64,000 nt of DNA from an uncultured Bacilli bacterium (GCA_934096715.1 CAKOMQ010000003.1:6157-70156), one strand, 5' to 3'. Shown: positions 27,050-36,721, numbered from the stretch's first letter. Made by a program: numbers and translations. The notes: generated from the sequence alone by a model not told the origin.

Positions 27050-27321
27050 CAAATTTATTGAGAAAGTTAACGAATTAGAAAAAGATAATAATTTGGTTGT
27101 TAGTGTGCAGGAAGAATAATATAAATAAATTTAAAAATGCCATTAATATGGGAGAAACACTAGAAGAAATATCTCATAATATATTTCATATATTAAGAGA
27201 AATTGACAATACAAGTTATGATTTAGTAGTAATTGAAGGAGTTAAAAAAGAAAAACTTGGTACTGCAATAATGAATCGGCTTATAACGGCTTGCTCTCAC
27301 AATTATATAGAGTTCAAATAA
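27050..27321 (+). pseudogene. Detached C-terminal Sua5 domain, two frames
   Basis: The sequence continues in frame +1 as NFDKFIEKVNELEKDNN and, after a second +1 shift near 27100-27112, as INKFKNAINMGETLEEISHN, then YDLVVIEGVKKEKLGTAIMNRL, the conserved end of Sua5. Two single-base insertions (or sequencing errors at homopolymers) explain it. TTG at 27097 opens a 74-codon frame, but no SD is evident. Confidence 0.8.
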
Positions 27322-27351
27322 AGCATGAATACTTACCGCATTCATGCTTTA
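27320..27351. terminator. Bidirectional terminator between sua5 and the DUF2628-like gene
   Basis: AAGCATGAAT (27321-27330) and ATTCATGCTT (27340-27349) form a perfect 10-bp stem with a 9-nt loop; A/T tracts on both sides suit both strands. Confidence 0.85.
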
Positions 27352-28673
27352 TTATTTGTTTTAATTGAATTAATTATTTGAGTTCTATAATTTTCACAAT
27401 CATTACTATTTTTAGTTCCATCTTCATATTTTAATAAATATACTTTATTATTTTTTACAACACCGTAATAGTAAACAGTACTAAATGAATCTTTAGTTTT
27501 AAACCAATACCAATCTAAATTATTTATAGTATTTTTTGTTACATCAATATCAATATCATTTTTATAATACTTTGCCATTTGTTTAATTAAAGATTCACTA
27601 GTACTATATCCTTTTATAGATTCAAAAGTAAATTCACACTTATTAAAGTCACTTTCTTCTTCTTTAAAAGAATAAGAATAATTAAAGGTTTCTGAATTAT
27701 TTGTAAATACACCTGGAACACTCATAATAAATTCATCTTTCATAATAAGAGTGGTGTTTGTTATAGTAGCACCATCGTATTCACCTGTAGCGTTAAAGTC
27801 TATATTATTAATTCCATCTTGTAATTTTTTATTAAATGATTCCATTATTGAGTCCATATTTGATGATAAAAAACTCATTCCAGCGTACATTAAAGCAAAA
27901 GCAAGTAAAAAAGTAATAATTATTTCTAAGAGTAAACCTAAGAATATATTACCTACACTTACTCCACCACTTTTCATACAAATCAATTTTATATCTTTTG
28001 GCTGCCTATGAACATTAGCATTCTTTATTTTATTTACTCTTTTTTTAGCATAATTAACATAAAATTTATTGAAAAATAATCCAACTAATATATTAAAAAC
28101 AATTGATATTGGAATCACCTTAAATATTCCTTGAATTATTAGCACTAATAAAAAGTATAATATTGCATATCCAGTTAACTTACGATAGAACATGTAAGCA
28201 CCAGTAAAGAAAAATGCTGAGATATTAAATTGTCTAGTAGTTAATTTTTCATAGTTATTACCTATAAAAGCTTTAAGTAGTTCTTCATCCAATTCTTTAT
28301 CATGATCATCACTTAAATTACTAGTGTATGTTGGTGTAGTTATTGGAGCATTCACTGGTTCATAAGAAATATTAGAATTAAAATTATTTATTTGTTCTCG
28401 ATCTATTTCTTCACTACTTGTCAAAGTAGATTCTTGTACATTTCTATTTGCTAGTTCTTCGTTTTGTTTATTTAGAGTTTGATTATTAACTGCTGGTGTA
28501 TCCAGTACTTCTAAAGTTTCTATTTCTTCTTGAGTTTCAGTTACTACACCATTATTTACTGGAGTTTCTGTAGGTTGATTTAAGTTTTGCATAGATAAAG
28601 CAGTTTCTAAATCAATATTTACAACTGAATTTGAATCTATATTTGTATTTTGATTATTATTTTCATTATTCAT
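27342..28673 (-). CDS. DUF2628-like membrane protein with Asn/Thr/Glu-rich N-terminus
   Basis: A 443-residue protein. Residues 1-125 are low-complexity (Asn, Thr, Glu, Gln, Pro) and probably cytoplasmic. Residues ~135-215 match DUF2628: FNISAFFFTGAYMFYRKLTGY, with two membrane helices. A third helix (~235-258, IFLGLLLEIIITFLLAFALMY) leads to an acidic C-terminal domain with two Cys (FNKCEFTFESIKG, NSNDCENYRTQ) that may form a disulfide outside. Function unknown. A promoter is not obvious. Confidence 0.8.
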   Translation of the reverse strand: MNNENNNQNTNIDSNSVVNIDLETALSMQNLNQPTETPVNNGVVTETQEEIETLEVLDTPAVNNQTLNKQNEELANRNVQESTLTSSEEIDREQINNFNSNISYEPVNAPITTPTYTSNLSDDHDKELDEELLKAFIGNNYEKLTTRQFNISAFFFTGAYMFYRKLTGYAILYFLLVLIIQGIFKVIPISIVFNILVGLFFNKFYVNYAKKRVNKIKNANVHRQPKDIKLICMKSGGVSVGNIFLGLLLEIIITFLLAFALMYAGMSFLSSNMDSIMESFNKKLQDGINNIDFNATGEYDGATITNTTLIMKDEFIMSVPGVFTNNSETFNYSYSFKEEESDFNKCEFTFESIKGYSTSESLIKQMAKYYKNDIDIDVTKNTINNLDWYWFKTKDSFSTVYYYGVVKNNKVYLLKYEDGTKNSNDCENYRTQIINSIKTNNKA

Positions 28674-28748
28674 AATATATTTCCCTTCTCTATAATAAGA
28701 ATATTATGTTTTCAAGAAAGTGTCAACCTAGAATGCAACTGTTTACAT

Positions 28749-30719
28749 CTACTTAACAAAGTCATAAATTATATCGACTGTTTTTTCAATAGCATATTTA
28801 TCTACATTAATTGCTAAGTCATAATTACTTACATCAGACCATTCTCTATTTGTATAATATTTATAATGCTTTTGTCTTTCTTTATTAATCTTATTTATCT
28901 CTTTTAAAGCATCTTCTTCTTTAAGTCCATAAAAGTTTACTGCTCTTTTAATTTTGTTTTCATCATCACTATAAAGGAATAAATTTACAGTATCTTCGTT
29001 ATCTTTTAATATATAATCAGCACATCTACCTACTATTATACATGATTCACGAGTTGCTAAATTTTCAATTACCTTAGTTTCAGCAATAAATAATCTATCA
29101 TCATTATTATTTTCAAAATTACCAGATTTTTTCTTTTCGTCTACATTACCTACATAATATTCAGATAAACCAGATTCTTTTGCTGATAGTCTAATTAATT
29201 TTTTATCATAAAAAGATATACCTAATTTCTTTGCTAGTAGTTCCCCTACAAACCTTCCGCCTGATCCATATTCTCTAGCAATAGTTATAACAATATGTTT
29301 ACCCGTATAGGTATTTTCTTCATTTGGTTCTTCTTCATTAACAGAAGTTTCTTCCTTTATACCAAGTTTTTTATATTCACTTCTTAAGATAAAGATTGTA
29401 ATTATAAAACATAAAATATCCGCAATAAAACCTGCATATAATACTCCATATATCCCTTTATCAAATATAAATGCTAATAATAAAGAAATTGGAATAAATA
29501 GAATAATTTGTCTAATAAATGTAACTGCTGTTGATTTAACTACATTACCAAGTGACTGAATAACTATACTTGTTGTCATTTCTAAAGCATTTAAACAAGT
29601 TACTAATAAGAAGCTATGACACATAAGAGTAGCAAAATCAATAAATAATTGATATGTTGCATCACTTTTAGATATAAAAACACCTGCTATTTCTTTTGGG
29701 AATAAAATAAATATTAAATTAAATATAATACCAATAGTAAAATTACATATAAGTATTTTCTTAATAGCATCTTTTACTCTTAACTCATTACCAGATCCAT
29801 AGTTATATCCTATAATTGGTTGAGAACCAATTGATATACCTAAAACAGTCGAAATATATAAACTATTTACTTTAGATATAACTCCATATACTGAAAGTGG
29901 AATATCAGCGCCAAACTTAGTAAATGCTCCTAACTTAGTTAACATATTATTCATAAATACAAATAACACTAAAATAGTTGTTTGAGTTATAAATGAAGAT
30001 AAACCTAATGATAATATTTTTAAAATATATTTATCTAATTTAAAATATTCTTTTTCTAATTTTATTGACTTAAATCTTCCTAAGTAGAAAATTGCAATTA
30101 CAAATGATACAAATTGACCTATAACGGTAGCAATAGCACCACCTTTAACACCCATATCAAAAGTAAAAATAAAGATTGGGTCTAAAATACAGTTGATAAT
30201 AGCACCTACAACCAACATGATCATCGAATATTTTGGCGAACCATCAGCTCTTATGATACTTGAAAGTGCTGAATAAATTATCATAAATGGTGCTCCTAAT
30301 ATTATGATTCTTCCATAATCAATTGCATAACTATAAATGTTTTCTGTACAGCCAAATAAATAAACTAGTTTTGGCAAAAATATATAGGCTAAAATACTAA
30401 ATAAAATAGAGACTATTACTGTTAAAGTAATAGATTCACCTATGCTTTTAAGAGCTTCATCTTTTTTGTTTTCTCCTAGTTTTAAAGATACATTAGCAGC
30501 GGCACCATTTCCTATTAAACCTGCAATAGCATTAAATATAATTACTAATGGAAATATTACGTTAGTAGCACCATTACCTAACGTACCTACTCCTTTACCA
30601 ATAAATATTTGGTCAACTATATTATAAATTGAGTTTATAAGCATACTTATAACACAAGGAATAGAAAACTCTAATAACAATTTATTAATTTTGTCCTTAC
30701 CTAAATCTAATTCTTTCAT
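28749..30719 (-). CDS. MATE transporter fused to a cytidylate-kinase-like domain
   Basis: A 656-residue fusion. Residues 1-~445 are a MATE/MVIN-type exporter: SIYNIVDQIFIGKGVGTLG, FNAIAGLIGNGAAANVSLKLGE and GSQPIIGYNYGSGN, with about 12 membrane helices. After an acidic linker (~450-470), the C-terminal ~190 residues match the cytidylate kinase-like family: IVITIAREYGSGGRFVGELLA (P-loop-like), FYDKKLIRLSAKESGL, CIIVGRCADYIL and FLYSDDENKIKRAV. The exporter probably moves cationic organic compounds with Na+ or H+; the role of the kinase-like domain is unknown. Confidence 0.9.
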   Translation of the reverse strand: MKELDLGKDKINKLLLEFSIPCVISMLINSIYNIVDQIFIGKGVGTLGNGATNVIFPLVIIFNAIAGLIGNGAAANVSLKLGENKKDEALKSIGESITLTVIVSILFSILAYIFLPKLVYLFGCTENIYSYAIDYGRIIILGAPFMIIYSALSSIIRADGSPKYSMIMLVVGAIINCILDPIFIFTFDMGVKGGAIATVIGQFVSFVIAIFYLGRFKSIKLEKEYFKLDKYILKILSLGLSSFITQTTILVLFVFMNNMLTKLGAFTKFGADIPLSVYGVISKVNSLYISTVLGISIGSQPIIGYNYGSGNELRVKDAIKKILICNFTIGIIFNLIFILFPKEIAGVFISKSDATYQLFIDFATLMCHSFLLVTCLNALEMTTSIVIQSLGNVVKSTAVTFIRQIILFIPISLLLAFIFDKGIYGVLYAGFIADILCFIITIFILRSEYKKLGIKEETSVNEEEPNEENTYTGKHIVITIAREYGSGGRFVGELLAKKLGISFYDKKLIRLSAKESGLSEYYVGNVDEKKKSGNFENNNDDRLFIAETKVIENLATRESCIIVGRCADYILKDNEDTVNLFLYSDDENKIKRAVNFYGLKEEDALKEINKINKERQKHYKYYTNREWSDVSNYDLAINVDKYAIEKTVDIIYDFVK

Positions 30720-30797
30720 ATAATCCCTTCTTTCTATTTTTTGAGAACTTTTAGATTATATCATAGAAAAAAATTTTATGTAAGCAAAAATTTTTAC

Positions 30798-30838
30798 ATA
30801 TAATAAAACAAGAGTACGTTAAATAATTTTACTCTTGT
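30798..30838 (-). terminator. Terminator downstream of the toxin-antitoxin genes
   Basis: ACAAGAGTA (30808-30816) pairs with TACTCTTGT (30830-30838); the minus strand continues TTTATTATAT. It lies about 75 nt beyond the RelE-like stop codon. Confidence 0.75.
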
Positions 30839-30910
30839 CTAACATTAAACTTAGCAATCATTTTAATCAATATATTTTGTTACTTTATCAAGATATATAT
30901 AATAAACAAA

Positions 30911-31222
30911 CTATTTCAATAGATGTATAAAGTTCATTTTTTCATATGCCACTCTAGTAATAATAATCAAATTGTTTTCTGTATTTACAATATAAAAAAT
31001 AATAAAATTCTTTACTTTAGTGCATCTATAATGATTGCATAATTTTGAAATTGGTTTATACTCTGATGAACCACAAGGGAAAATCAAAATATTATCTATA
31101 CCTTTAATAAAAGCCTTTGATAATTTATTAGCTGCTCTTTTATTATTTAAACAGTTTGCAACATAGTAAATTATATTATCCATGTCTCTTTTAGCAATAG
31201 GTAAGATTTCCAATTTATACAT
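30911..31222 (-). CDS. RelE/ParE-family toxin
   Basis: A 103-residue basic protein: MYKLEILPIAKRDMDNIIYYVAN is the usual RelE/ParE opening, and KVKNFIIFYIVNTENNLIIITRVAY the conserved beta core. Members either cleave ribosome-bound mRNA or poison gyrase; sequence alone does not decide. It follows the antitoxin gene by one base and both are controlled by the promoter/operator at 31528-31587. Confidence 0.88.
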   Translation of the reverse strand: MYKLEILPIAKRDMDNIIYYVANCLNNKRAANKLSKAFIKGIDNILIFPCGSSEYKPISKLCNHYRCTKVKNFIIFYIVNTENNLIIITRVAYEKMNFIHLLK

Positions 31223-31223
31223 A

Positions 31224-31505
31224 TTAATCCTTGTTAATAATACTATTCATACTACTTTTAACTTCTTCTAAAGTGTATCTTTTTGTTGTTTTTTTCATTT
31301 CTTCTTCTGCTTCTTTTAATTTTTCATATATTATTTTATCATAATTAGCAGTTTTAATTTCAAAAGGTAATTTTTGCTCTCTTAATACTGCCTTTATAAA
31401 CATATTAACCGCAGTAGAAACGTTTAGGCCAACACTATTACAAAATTGTTCAAAGTTTTTCTTATCATTCGCATTCACTCTAACATTCATTGTTAATGAT
31501 TCCAT
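31224..31505 (-). CDS. RelB/DinJ-family antitoxin
   Basis: ATG 31505 is chosen, giving 93 residues. N-terminal SLTMNVRVNANDKKNFEQFCNSVGLNVSTAVNMFIKAVL is a ribbon-helix-helix domain of the RelB/DinJ type; the acidic helical C-terminus (KLKEAEEEMKK) would wrap the toxin. It probably autorepresses at the inverted repeat next to its -35 box. Confidence 0.88.
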   Translation of the reverse strand: MESLTMNVRVNANDKKNFEQFCNSVGLNVSTAVNMFIKAVLREQKLPFEIKTANYDKIIYEKLKEAEEEMKKTTKRYTLEEVKSSMNSIINKD

Positions 31506-31527
31506 AATACCACTCTTTTCCAAACTA

Positions 31528-31587
31528 ATTGTATATTCAAATTATCTTTTTGTCAATACATTGTATTATATTTTTTACACAATGTAT
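31528..31587 (-). promoter_or_regulatory. Promoter and operator of the RelBE-like module
   Basis: On the minus strand TTGACA (31551-31556), 17-nt spacer and TACAAT (31528-31533). An inverted repeat ATACATTGT (31556-31564) / ACAATGTAT (31579-31587) touches the -35 box. This is the expected layout for ribbon-helix-helix autoregulation. Confidence 0.75.
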
Positions 31588-31693
31588 CTCTTAATTAATA
31601 AAAAATCTTTTTTATTAATAATACAGTTTTGTGAAAAATAAAATGTATTGCATGAAATAACATATTTAGAATAATTATCTTAAATGCTATTGT

Positions 31694-31746
31694 TAATTTT
31701 GTACTGTACGCTGTACAAAATCCTATTTTTTAGTAATTTTGTACTG
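31694..31746. repeat. Repeated TAATTTTGTACTG motif and palindrome
   Basis: TAATTTTGTACTG occurs at 31694-31706 and again at 31734-31746, exactly 40 bp apart, and an inverted copy GTACAAAAT lies between them at 31713-31721. Three half-sites in 53 bp between ftsW and the antitoxin gene suggest a protein-binding array or a terminator-like stem for ftsW. Confidence 0.5.
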
Positions 31747-31753
31747 CAACGCA

Positions 31754-32839
31754 TTAATTATTATTTTTCCCAACATTTAAAATTATCCCAATGGAAATCA
31801 TACTTACAAGTAGAGAAGATCCACCATAAGATAAAAATGGTAAGGTTACCCCAGTAACAGGAATTAAACCACTAACAACAGCTAAATTTAAAAGAGACTG
31901 AATAATTATTCCAATGATTAAACCAAAGGATAAAAACTTTCCAAATAAGTCTTTACAGGATAAAGATATTTTAATTGAATTATAAAAAATAATTATAAAT
32001 AACGAACTTACTATAAGGATACCTAGAAATCCAAATTCTTCACTAATAATTGAGAATATAAAATCAGTTTGAGGTTCTGGAAGATAAAAATATTTTTGTC
32101 TAGAATTCATGAACCCTTGACCTAAAAGTCCACCAGGTCCAATTGCATATAAACTTTGTAAAATTTGATAACCACTACCTAAAGGATCACTCCAAGGATT
32201 TAAAAATGATACAATTCTTTTAAGTCTATATGGAGCGGCAATTATAAGGCCAACAATTCCAATAATTCCAGCCATGCCTATTTTAACAAAGAATGATAAC
32301 TTAACACCACTTATAAGTATCATAGTAATTAAAGTTAACACTAAAACCATGCCAGTACCAAAATCCGGCTCTAACATAATAAGGCCAAAGGTGAAAAGAA
32401 TTACTAATAAAATTGGAAGAACACCTTTTTTTATATCTTTAACATTTTTTATATTATTACTTAAATATTTGCTAGTAAATATAATTAAACCTAATTTAGC
32501 AAACTCGCTAGGTTGAATTCCCAAAGAACCTATGCCAAACCAACTACGGCTACCATTTCTAACTGTACCTACTCCAGGTATTAAAACAAGGACTAATAAT
32601 AATAAACATACAAATAAAATAATATTAGAATATTTTTTTAAGATATGATAATCTAAATTAGACAAAATATACATAATAATTATGCCAACAAAAAAGAATA
32701 GAGATTGCATTTTTACAAACTTAAATGGATCATTAAATTTATAATTAGCCCATATAGATGATGCTGAAAATATCATAATGAGTCCAAATATACTTATAAG
32801 TAAGACACATGTAAAAATTATTTTTCTATTCTTTGTATT
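31754..32839 (-). CDS. ftsW: FtsW/RodA/SpoVE peptidoglycan polymerase
   Basis: A SEDS-family glycosyltransferase that polymerises lipid II at the septum. The start is placed at TTG 32839 (MNTKNRKIIF), because GGGGG lies 7 nt upstream and the longer frame overlaps mraY. Ten membrane segments; motifs NGSRSWFGIGSLGIQPSEFAKLG, LEPDFGTGMVLV, GSGYQILQSLYAIGPGGLLGQG and LPFLSYGGSSLL are diagnostic. It closes the PBP-mraY-ftsW cluster. SpoVE-like function in sporulation cannot be excluded. Confidence 0.92.
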   Translation of the reverse strand, partial: NTKNRKIIFTCVLLISIFGLIMIFSASSIWANYKFNDPFKFVKMQSLFFFVGIIIMYILSNLDYHILKKYSNIILFVCLLLLVLVLIPGVGTVRNGSRSWFGIGSLGIQPSEFAKLGLIIFTSKYLSNNIKNVKDIKKGVLPILLVILFTFGLIMLEPDFGTGMVLVLTLITMILISGVKLSFFVKIGMAGIIGIVGLIIAAPYRLKRIVSFLNPWSDPLGSGYQILQSLYAIGPGGLLGQGFMNSRQKYFYLPEPQTDFIFSIISEEFGFLGILIVSSLFIIIFYNSIKISLSCKDLFGKFLSFGLIIGIIIQSLLNLAVVSGLIPVTGVTLPFLSYGGSSLLVSMISIGIILNVGKNNN

Positions 32840-32867
32840 CAAACTATTAACCCCCATTAAATAGTTA

Positions 32868-33860
32868 TTATAACCAAACTCCGTAAGTAATTGCGGCCAT
32901 CGCAAGTAAGAGACCAGCAACGTAGAATAATTTAACTATATCAGTTTCTTCCCAACCTAGTTCTTCAAAATGATGATGAAGAGGTGCTTTTTTAAATACT
33001 TTTTTTCTAAATTTTCTAATTGCAATTATTTGAATAAAACTACTTAAAACTTCAATAACAAATACGCCACCAATAATAGCAAGAGATAATTCATGTCTAG
33101 TAAGAATAGCAATAGTTGCTAATGCACCTCCTAAAGCAAGAGATCCCAAGTCACCCATAAATACTTTTGCTGGATGAGAATTAAACATTAAGAACCCTAA
33201 TAAAGCTCCTGTTAAGATAAAACAGAATATAGCTATTTCTTGATATCCTTCTAACCACCCGCAATTCCAAGCAATTATACCATAAGCAAGGAATGCAATT
33301 GCTGAAAGACCACCACATAATCCATCTAAACCATCAGTAATATTAACCGCATTAGTTGTACCAACAAGCAAGATAAGTATAAATATACCAAATGACCAAC
33401 CAAGTGGAATTGTAAGTCCTAGGGCAGTAAAGTTAAGAGTACTAGAACCGCCACTTTTCATAAATAAATAGAAGAATATAAGCGCTATAATCATTTGAAT
33501 TAAAAATTTTGTTACTACACTTATACCTTTATTATTCTTTTTAACAACAATTAAATAATCATCAGCAAATCCTAAAAGTCCATATGCTAAGAAGACAAAT
33601 ATTAATATAAATAAATTATAACTTAATGATATACTTCCATTAACATATAGCAACGTCAAAGATATTAATACAGGTAATATAAATATAATTCCTCCCATAG
33701 TTGGAGTTCCCTTCTTCTCCATATGTCTATGGTTAATGAATTCACTTATATATTGACCAAATTTTAATTTTCTTAAAAGTGGAATAAAAATTAATCCACA
33801 ACCAATCGCAAGAACAAACCCTAACATCATTGCCATTGCGGCTTTAGCTAATATTAGCAT
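32868..33860 (-). CDS. mraY: Phospho-N-acetylmuramoyl-pentapeptide transferase
   Basis: MraY transfers phospho-MurNAc-pentapeptide to undecaprenyl phosphate, giving lipid I. ATG 33860 has AGGTGA 5 nt upstream; ATG 33875 (AAGGAAAG) is the alternative. Motifs: KKGTPTMGGIIF, LLGFADDYLIVVKKNNKG, NAVNITDGLDGLCGG (catalytic Asp) and APLHHHFEELGWEE. About ten membrane helices. Located between PBP2B-like and ftsW, a shortened division cluster without murD/murG. Confidence 0.96.
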   Translation of the reverse strand: MLILAKAAMAMMLGFVLAIGCGLIFIPLLRKLKFGQYISEFINHRHMEKKGTPTMGGIIFILPVLISLTLLYVNGSISLSYNLFILIFVFLAYGLLGFADDYLIVVKKNNKGISVVTKFLIQMIIALIFFYLFMKSGGSSTLNFTALGLTIPLGWSFGIFILILLVGTTNAVNITDGLDGLCGGLSAIAFLAYGIIAWNCGWLEGYQEIAIFCFILTGALLGFLMFNSHPAKVFMGDLGSLALGGALATIAILTRHELSLAIIGGVFVIEVLSSFIQIIAIRKFRKKVFKKAPLHHHFEELGWEETDIVKLFYVAGLLLAMAAITYGVWL

Positions 33861-33951
33861 GTAATCACCTACCATCTTTCTTTCCTTACAATTATATCAA
33901 TAAAATAAGACTTTTTTTCTTTATGTAACTGTTTTTTTACATATATTTACA

Positions 33952-35853
33952 CTAATTTAATAATAAATTTATTTCTGTATCTTCGCTTTGCATACTTCCA
34001 GCACCAAGTGATTGATAAACAACTTTAGTTCCATTACCAGTATAATTAATTTTAAATTCTTTTAACTCATTTTTAGCTTCTTCAATAGTCATACCTACTA
34101 CATCTGGAACTACATAATATTTTTTATCAGTCCACATGTATTCTTTTAGCATTCCATTTTTTCTTTCTTTTATATCTAGAACATCTATACTTGATAACAT
34201 AATATTTCTAGCAATAGGAGCAGATACAGTTCCACCATATTGTGGAGCATTTTTAGCATTATCAACAGCAGCATAAACAACTATTTCTGGTTTATCTGCT
34301 GGCATAAAACCTATAAACGATAAAATATAATTCCCTTCCATATAATGACCATCTTTTACTTTTTGAGCAGTTCCTGTTTTACCACCTACTCGATAATTTT
34401 CTATATAAGCATTCCTACCACTACCATTTGCTACAACACTCTCAAGAGCATATCTTACTTTAGCACTCGTATCTTCACTTATTACTCTTCTTTTTAATTC
34501 TTTTTTATTTTCATAAACATTACTCTTAGTACTATTATCCTTTATTCCTTTTACAATATACGGTTTATATAATTTACCGCCATTTATACTTGCACTAACA
34601 GCAGTTATTTGTTGTATAGGTGTAACACTTATACCTTGACCAAATGAAGTTGTCGCTAACTCAACATTACCCATTTTACTTGTCGGAAATAGAATACCAT
34701 TACCTTCTCCATTTAAATCAATACCTGTTTTAGAACCAAATCCAAAATTTCTTATATATTTCATTAATGTTTCTTTACCTAGTTTTTGTCCCATTACAAC
34801 AAATCCTGGGTTACAAGAATTTTCAACAACTTGTAAGTATGTCTGTTCCCCATGACCGCCATGTTTCCAGCAATGAAGAGTAGAACCATCAACAGTAATA
34901 CTACCTGAATCAAAATATTTATCTTTGAATATATCTATTGTTTTTTCTTGAATAGAAGAAGCCAAGGTTATTATTTTAAATGTTGATCCTGGTTCATAAG
35001 TCATCCATATTGGTAAATTTCTATTAATAACTTCTTCCGAGTACTTCTGATAGTTTTCAGGATCAAAAGATGGTTTACTACCAATCGCAAGTATTTCTCC
35101 AGTATTAGGATTCATTGCAATAGCTAAACTTGAATCACTATCATACTTTTTACTAGCCATTTCTAACTCATTATCAAGTGCCAACATAATATCTATATCT
35201 ATTGTAAGTTCCAGTGTCATTCCATTTGTAGGAGAAACATAACTATCTGGTACTTCTAATTTATTACCTTTACCGTCACTATAATATTTTAAAACGCCAT
35301 TTGTACCTGTTAAATATTTATCATAAGTTAATTCAAGTCCACTTAATCCTTGATTATCACTACCAACAAAGCCAATTATATGTGCCAGTGCTTCTTTATA
35401 AGGATAATATCTTTTAGAATCTACTACTAAATATACTCCATCTAGTTTTAAATCATTTATCTTATCTGCAGTATCACTATCTATATCTTTACCATTCTTT
35501 ACTATTTCCATACTACTTCTTTTATTTACATATTTATAAACATCATCATAAGAACAACCAAGTATATCACTTATTTTTTTACTAGTAGATTCCTTATCCT
35601 TTATTTGGTTAGGAATAACATATATAGTAGTTGTAGTTATACTTGTTGCCAATACTACTCCATTTCGATCAACTATATCACCACGATTAGCATTTATAAC
35701 AAGTTCTCTACTCCATAGCTGTTCTGTTAAATTATTTAATTTATTATAACTAAAAAATTGTATATAAAATATTTTTAGTATCACTATTAAAAATAGAATG
35801 ATAACCCCTAATACTATAAATCTTATTCTAGTATGTATTTCATTATAAAACAT
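33952..35853 (-). CDS. Class B penicillin-binding protein with PASTA domain (PBP2B/SpoVD)
   Basis: A 633-residue transpeptidase: N-terminal membrane helix (~12-32), dimerisation domain with RGDIVDRNGVVLATS, transpeptidase motifs STFK (in YEPGSTFKIITL), SCN (VENSCNPGF) and KTG (GGKTGTAQKV), then one PASTA repeat (YYVVPDVVGMTIEEAKNEL). It crosslinks septal peptidoglycan with FtsW. One PASTA and the gene order fit SpoVD or PBP2B. AGGTGA 7 nt upstream supports ATG 35853. Confidence 0.93.
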   Translation of the reverse strand: MFYNEIHTRIRFIVLGVIILFLIVILKIFYIQFFSYNKLNNLTEQLWSRELVINANRGDIVDRNGVVLATSITTTTIYVIPNQIKDKESTSKKISDILGCSYDDVYKYVNKRSSMEIVKNGKDIDSDTADKINDLKLDGVYLVVDSKRYYPYKEALAHIIGFVGSDNQGLSGLELTYDKYLTGTNGVLKYYSDGKGNKLEVPDSYVSPTNGMTLELTIDIDIMLALDNELEMASKKYDSDSSLAIAMNPNTGEILAIGSKPSFDPENYQKYSEEVINRNLPIWMTYEPGSTFKIITLASSIQEKTIDIFKDKYFDSGSITVDGSTLHCWKHGGHGEQTYLQVVENSCNPGFVVMGQKLGKETLMKYIRNFGFGSKTGIDLNGEGNGILFPTSKMGNVELATTSFGQGISVTPIQQITAVSASINGGKLYKPYIVKGIKDNSTKSNVYENKKELKRRVISEDTSAKVRYALESVVANGSGRNAYIENYRVGGKTGTAQKVKDGHYMEGNYILSFIGFMPADKPEIVVYAAVDNAKNAPQYGGTVSAPIARNIMLSSIDVLDIKERKNGMLKEYMWTDKKYYVVPDVVGMTIEEAKNELKEFKINYTGNGTKVVYQSLGAGSMQSEDTEINLLLN

Positions 35854-35898
35854 ACATATTCACCTATAGAATTATATTATGAAAAGTTGTGCTTTATG

Positions 35899-35924
35899 AA
35901 AAAGAATCCAAGGTTATTAGATTC
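35899..35924 (-). terminator. Weak terminator of the AbiE module
   Basis: GAATC (35920-35924 on the minus strand) and GATTC (35904-35908) form a short stem followed by TTTTTC, about 30 nt beyond the abiEii stop. Confidence 0.4.
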
Positions 35925-35953
35925 CTAAATATATAATTACAGCAAATAATATA

Positions 35954-36721
35954 TTAATCTGATATATTTTCTAATATGGCAATAATTTCGTTTATAGATT
36001 TTAAAGCATCATCAAAACTTACATGTTTTGTGTATTCCAACTTTTCTTGGTAATCAATATAAACTTTTCTTAAAGTATCACTGCTATCTATTATTTCTAT
36101 TATTTCTTTAAATTCAGGTATATCAAAAACAGTATTTCTTTTTAAAAAAGTATTTTTAATAGCGTTATATAAATTAGTTTCGTTTATATTATCTCTAAAA
36201 TTATACGTTATCATATAGATGTCATAAAAATCTTTTGCACGCGTATTAACAATATTTCTACTTATGATACTATTAAACTTTTCTGCTAAAATAGTTTCTA
36301 AATTATAAGCAAGAATATTTATTTTTTTATCTTCAAATATTGAATTATATTTATATTTAATTTCTTTAGGAGTAATTATATCTCCTGTTGTAATCTCAAT
36401 AAAGAAATTAGTTCTTATTTTATCAAATACACCTTTTACATTAATACGAAATCCCCCATATTCATCATCAGATCTAATATCTTTAATACTTTCGATTTCA
36501 AATGTTACATTGTCATTAATATCTATATTTAAAATATTATTAAACATGTTTCTAATAGTTTCTTCATTTAAAGGTAAACTTTTTAAAGTAGCATCCAAAT
36601 CTTTGGTTGTTCTTAAATCTTCACCAATTATTGATGATAATAAAACTCCGCCCTTTAGAATTATATTGTTTCTATAATCACTTTTTTCTAAACGCATCAA
36701 TACATGTTCAAAGAAAAACAT
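35954..36721 (-). CDS. AbiEii-type nucleotidyltransferase toxin, normal start apparently lost
   Basis: Type IV toxin-antitoxin nucleotidyltransferases related to AbiEii/MenT modify tRNA or use GTP. ILKGGVLLSSIIGEDLRTTKDLDATL carries the GG and TxDLD catalytic motifs, KGVFDKIRTNFFIEITTG follows. The first ATG (36721) lies well inside the family N-terminus: the frame is open upstream for 26 more codons (SDKLNSVIKKKTNG..HHFHQ) back to the abiEi stop, but contains no ATG, GTG or TTG. GGAGGTG of abiEi lies 8 nt before the position where an ATG would be expected (TAATTTAAT). It may be translated weakly or be silent. Confidence 0.82.
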   Translation of the reverse strand: MFFFEHVLMRLEKSDYRNNIILKGGVLLSSIIGEDLRTTKDLDATLKSLPLNEETIRNMFNNILNIDINDNVTFEIESIKDIRSDDEYGGFRINVKGVFDKIRTNFFIEITTGDIITPKEIKYKYNSIFEDKKINILAYNLETILAEKFNSIISRNIVNTRAKDFYDIYMITYNFRDNINETNLYNAIKNTFLKRNTVFDIPEFKEIIEIIDSSDTLRKVYIDYQEKLEYTKHVSFDDALKSINEIIAILENISD

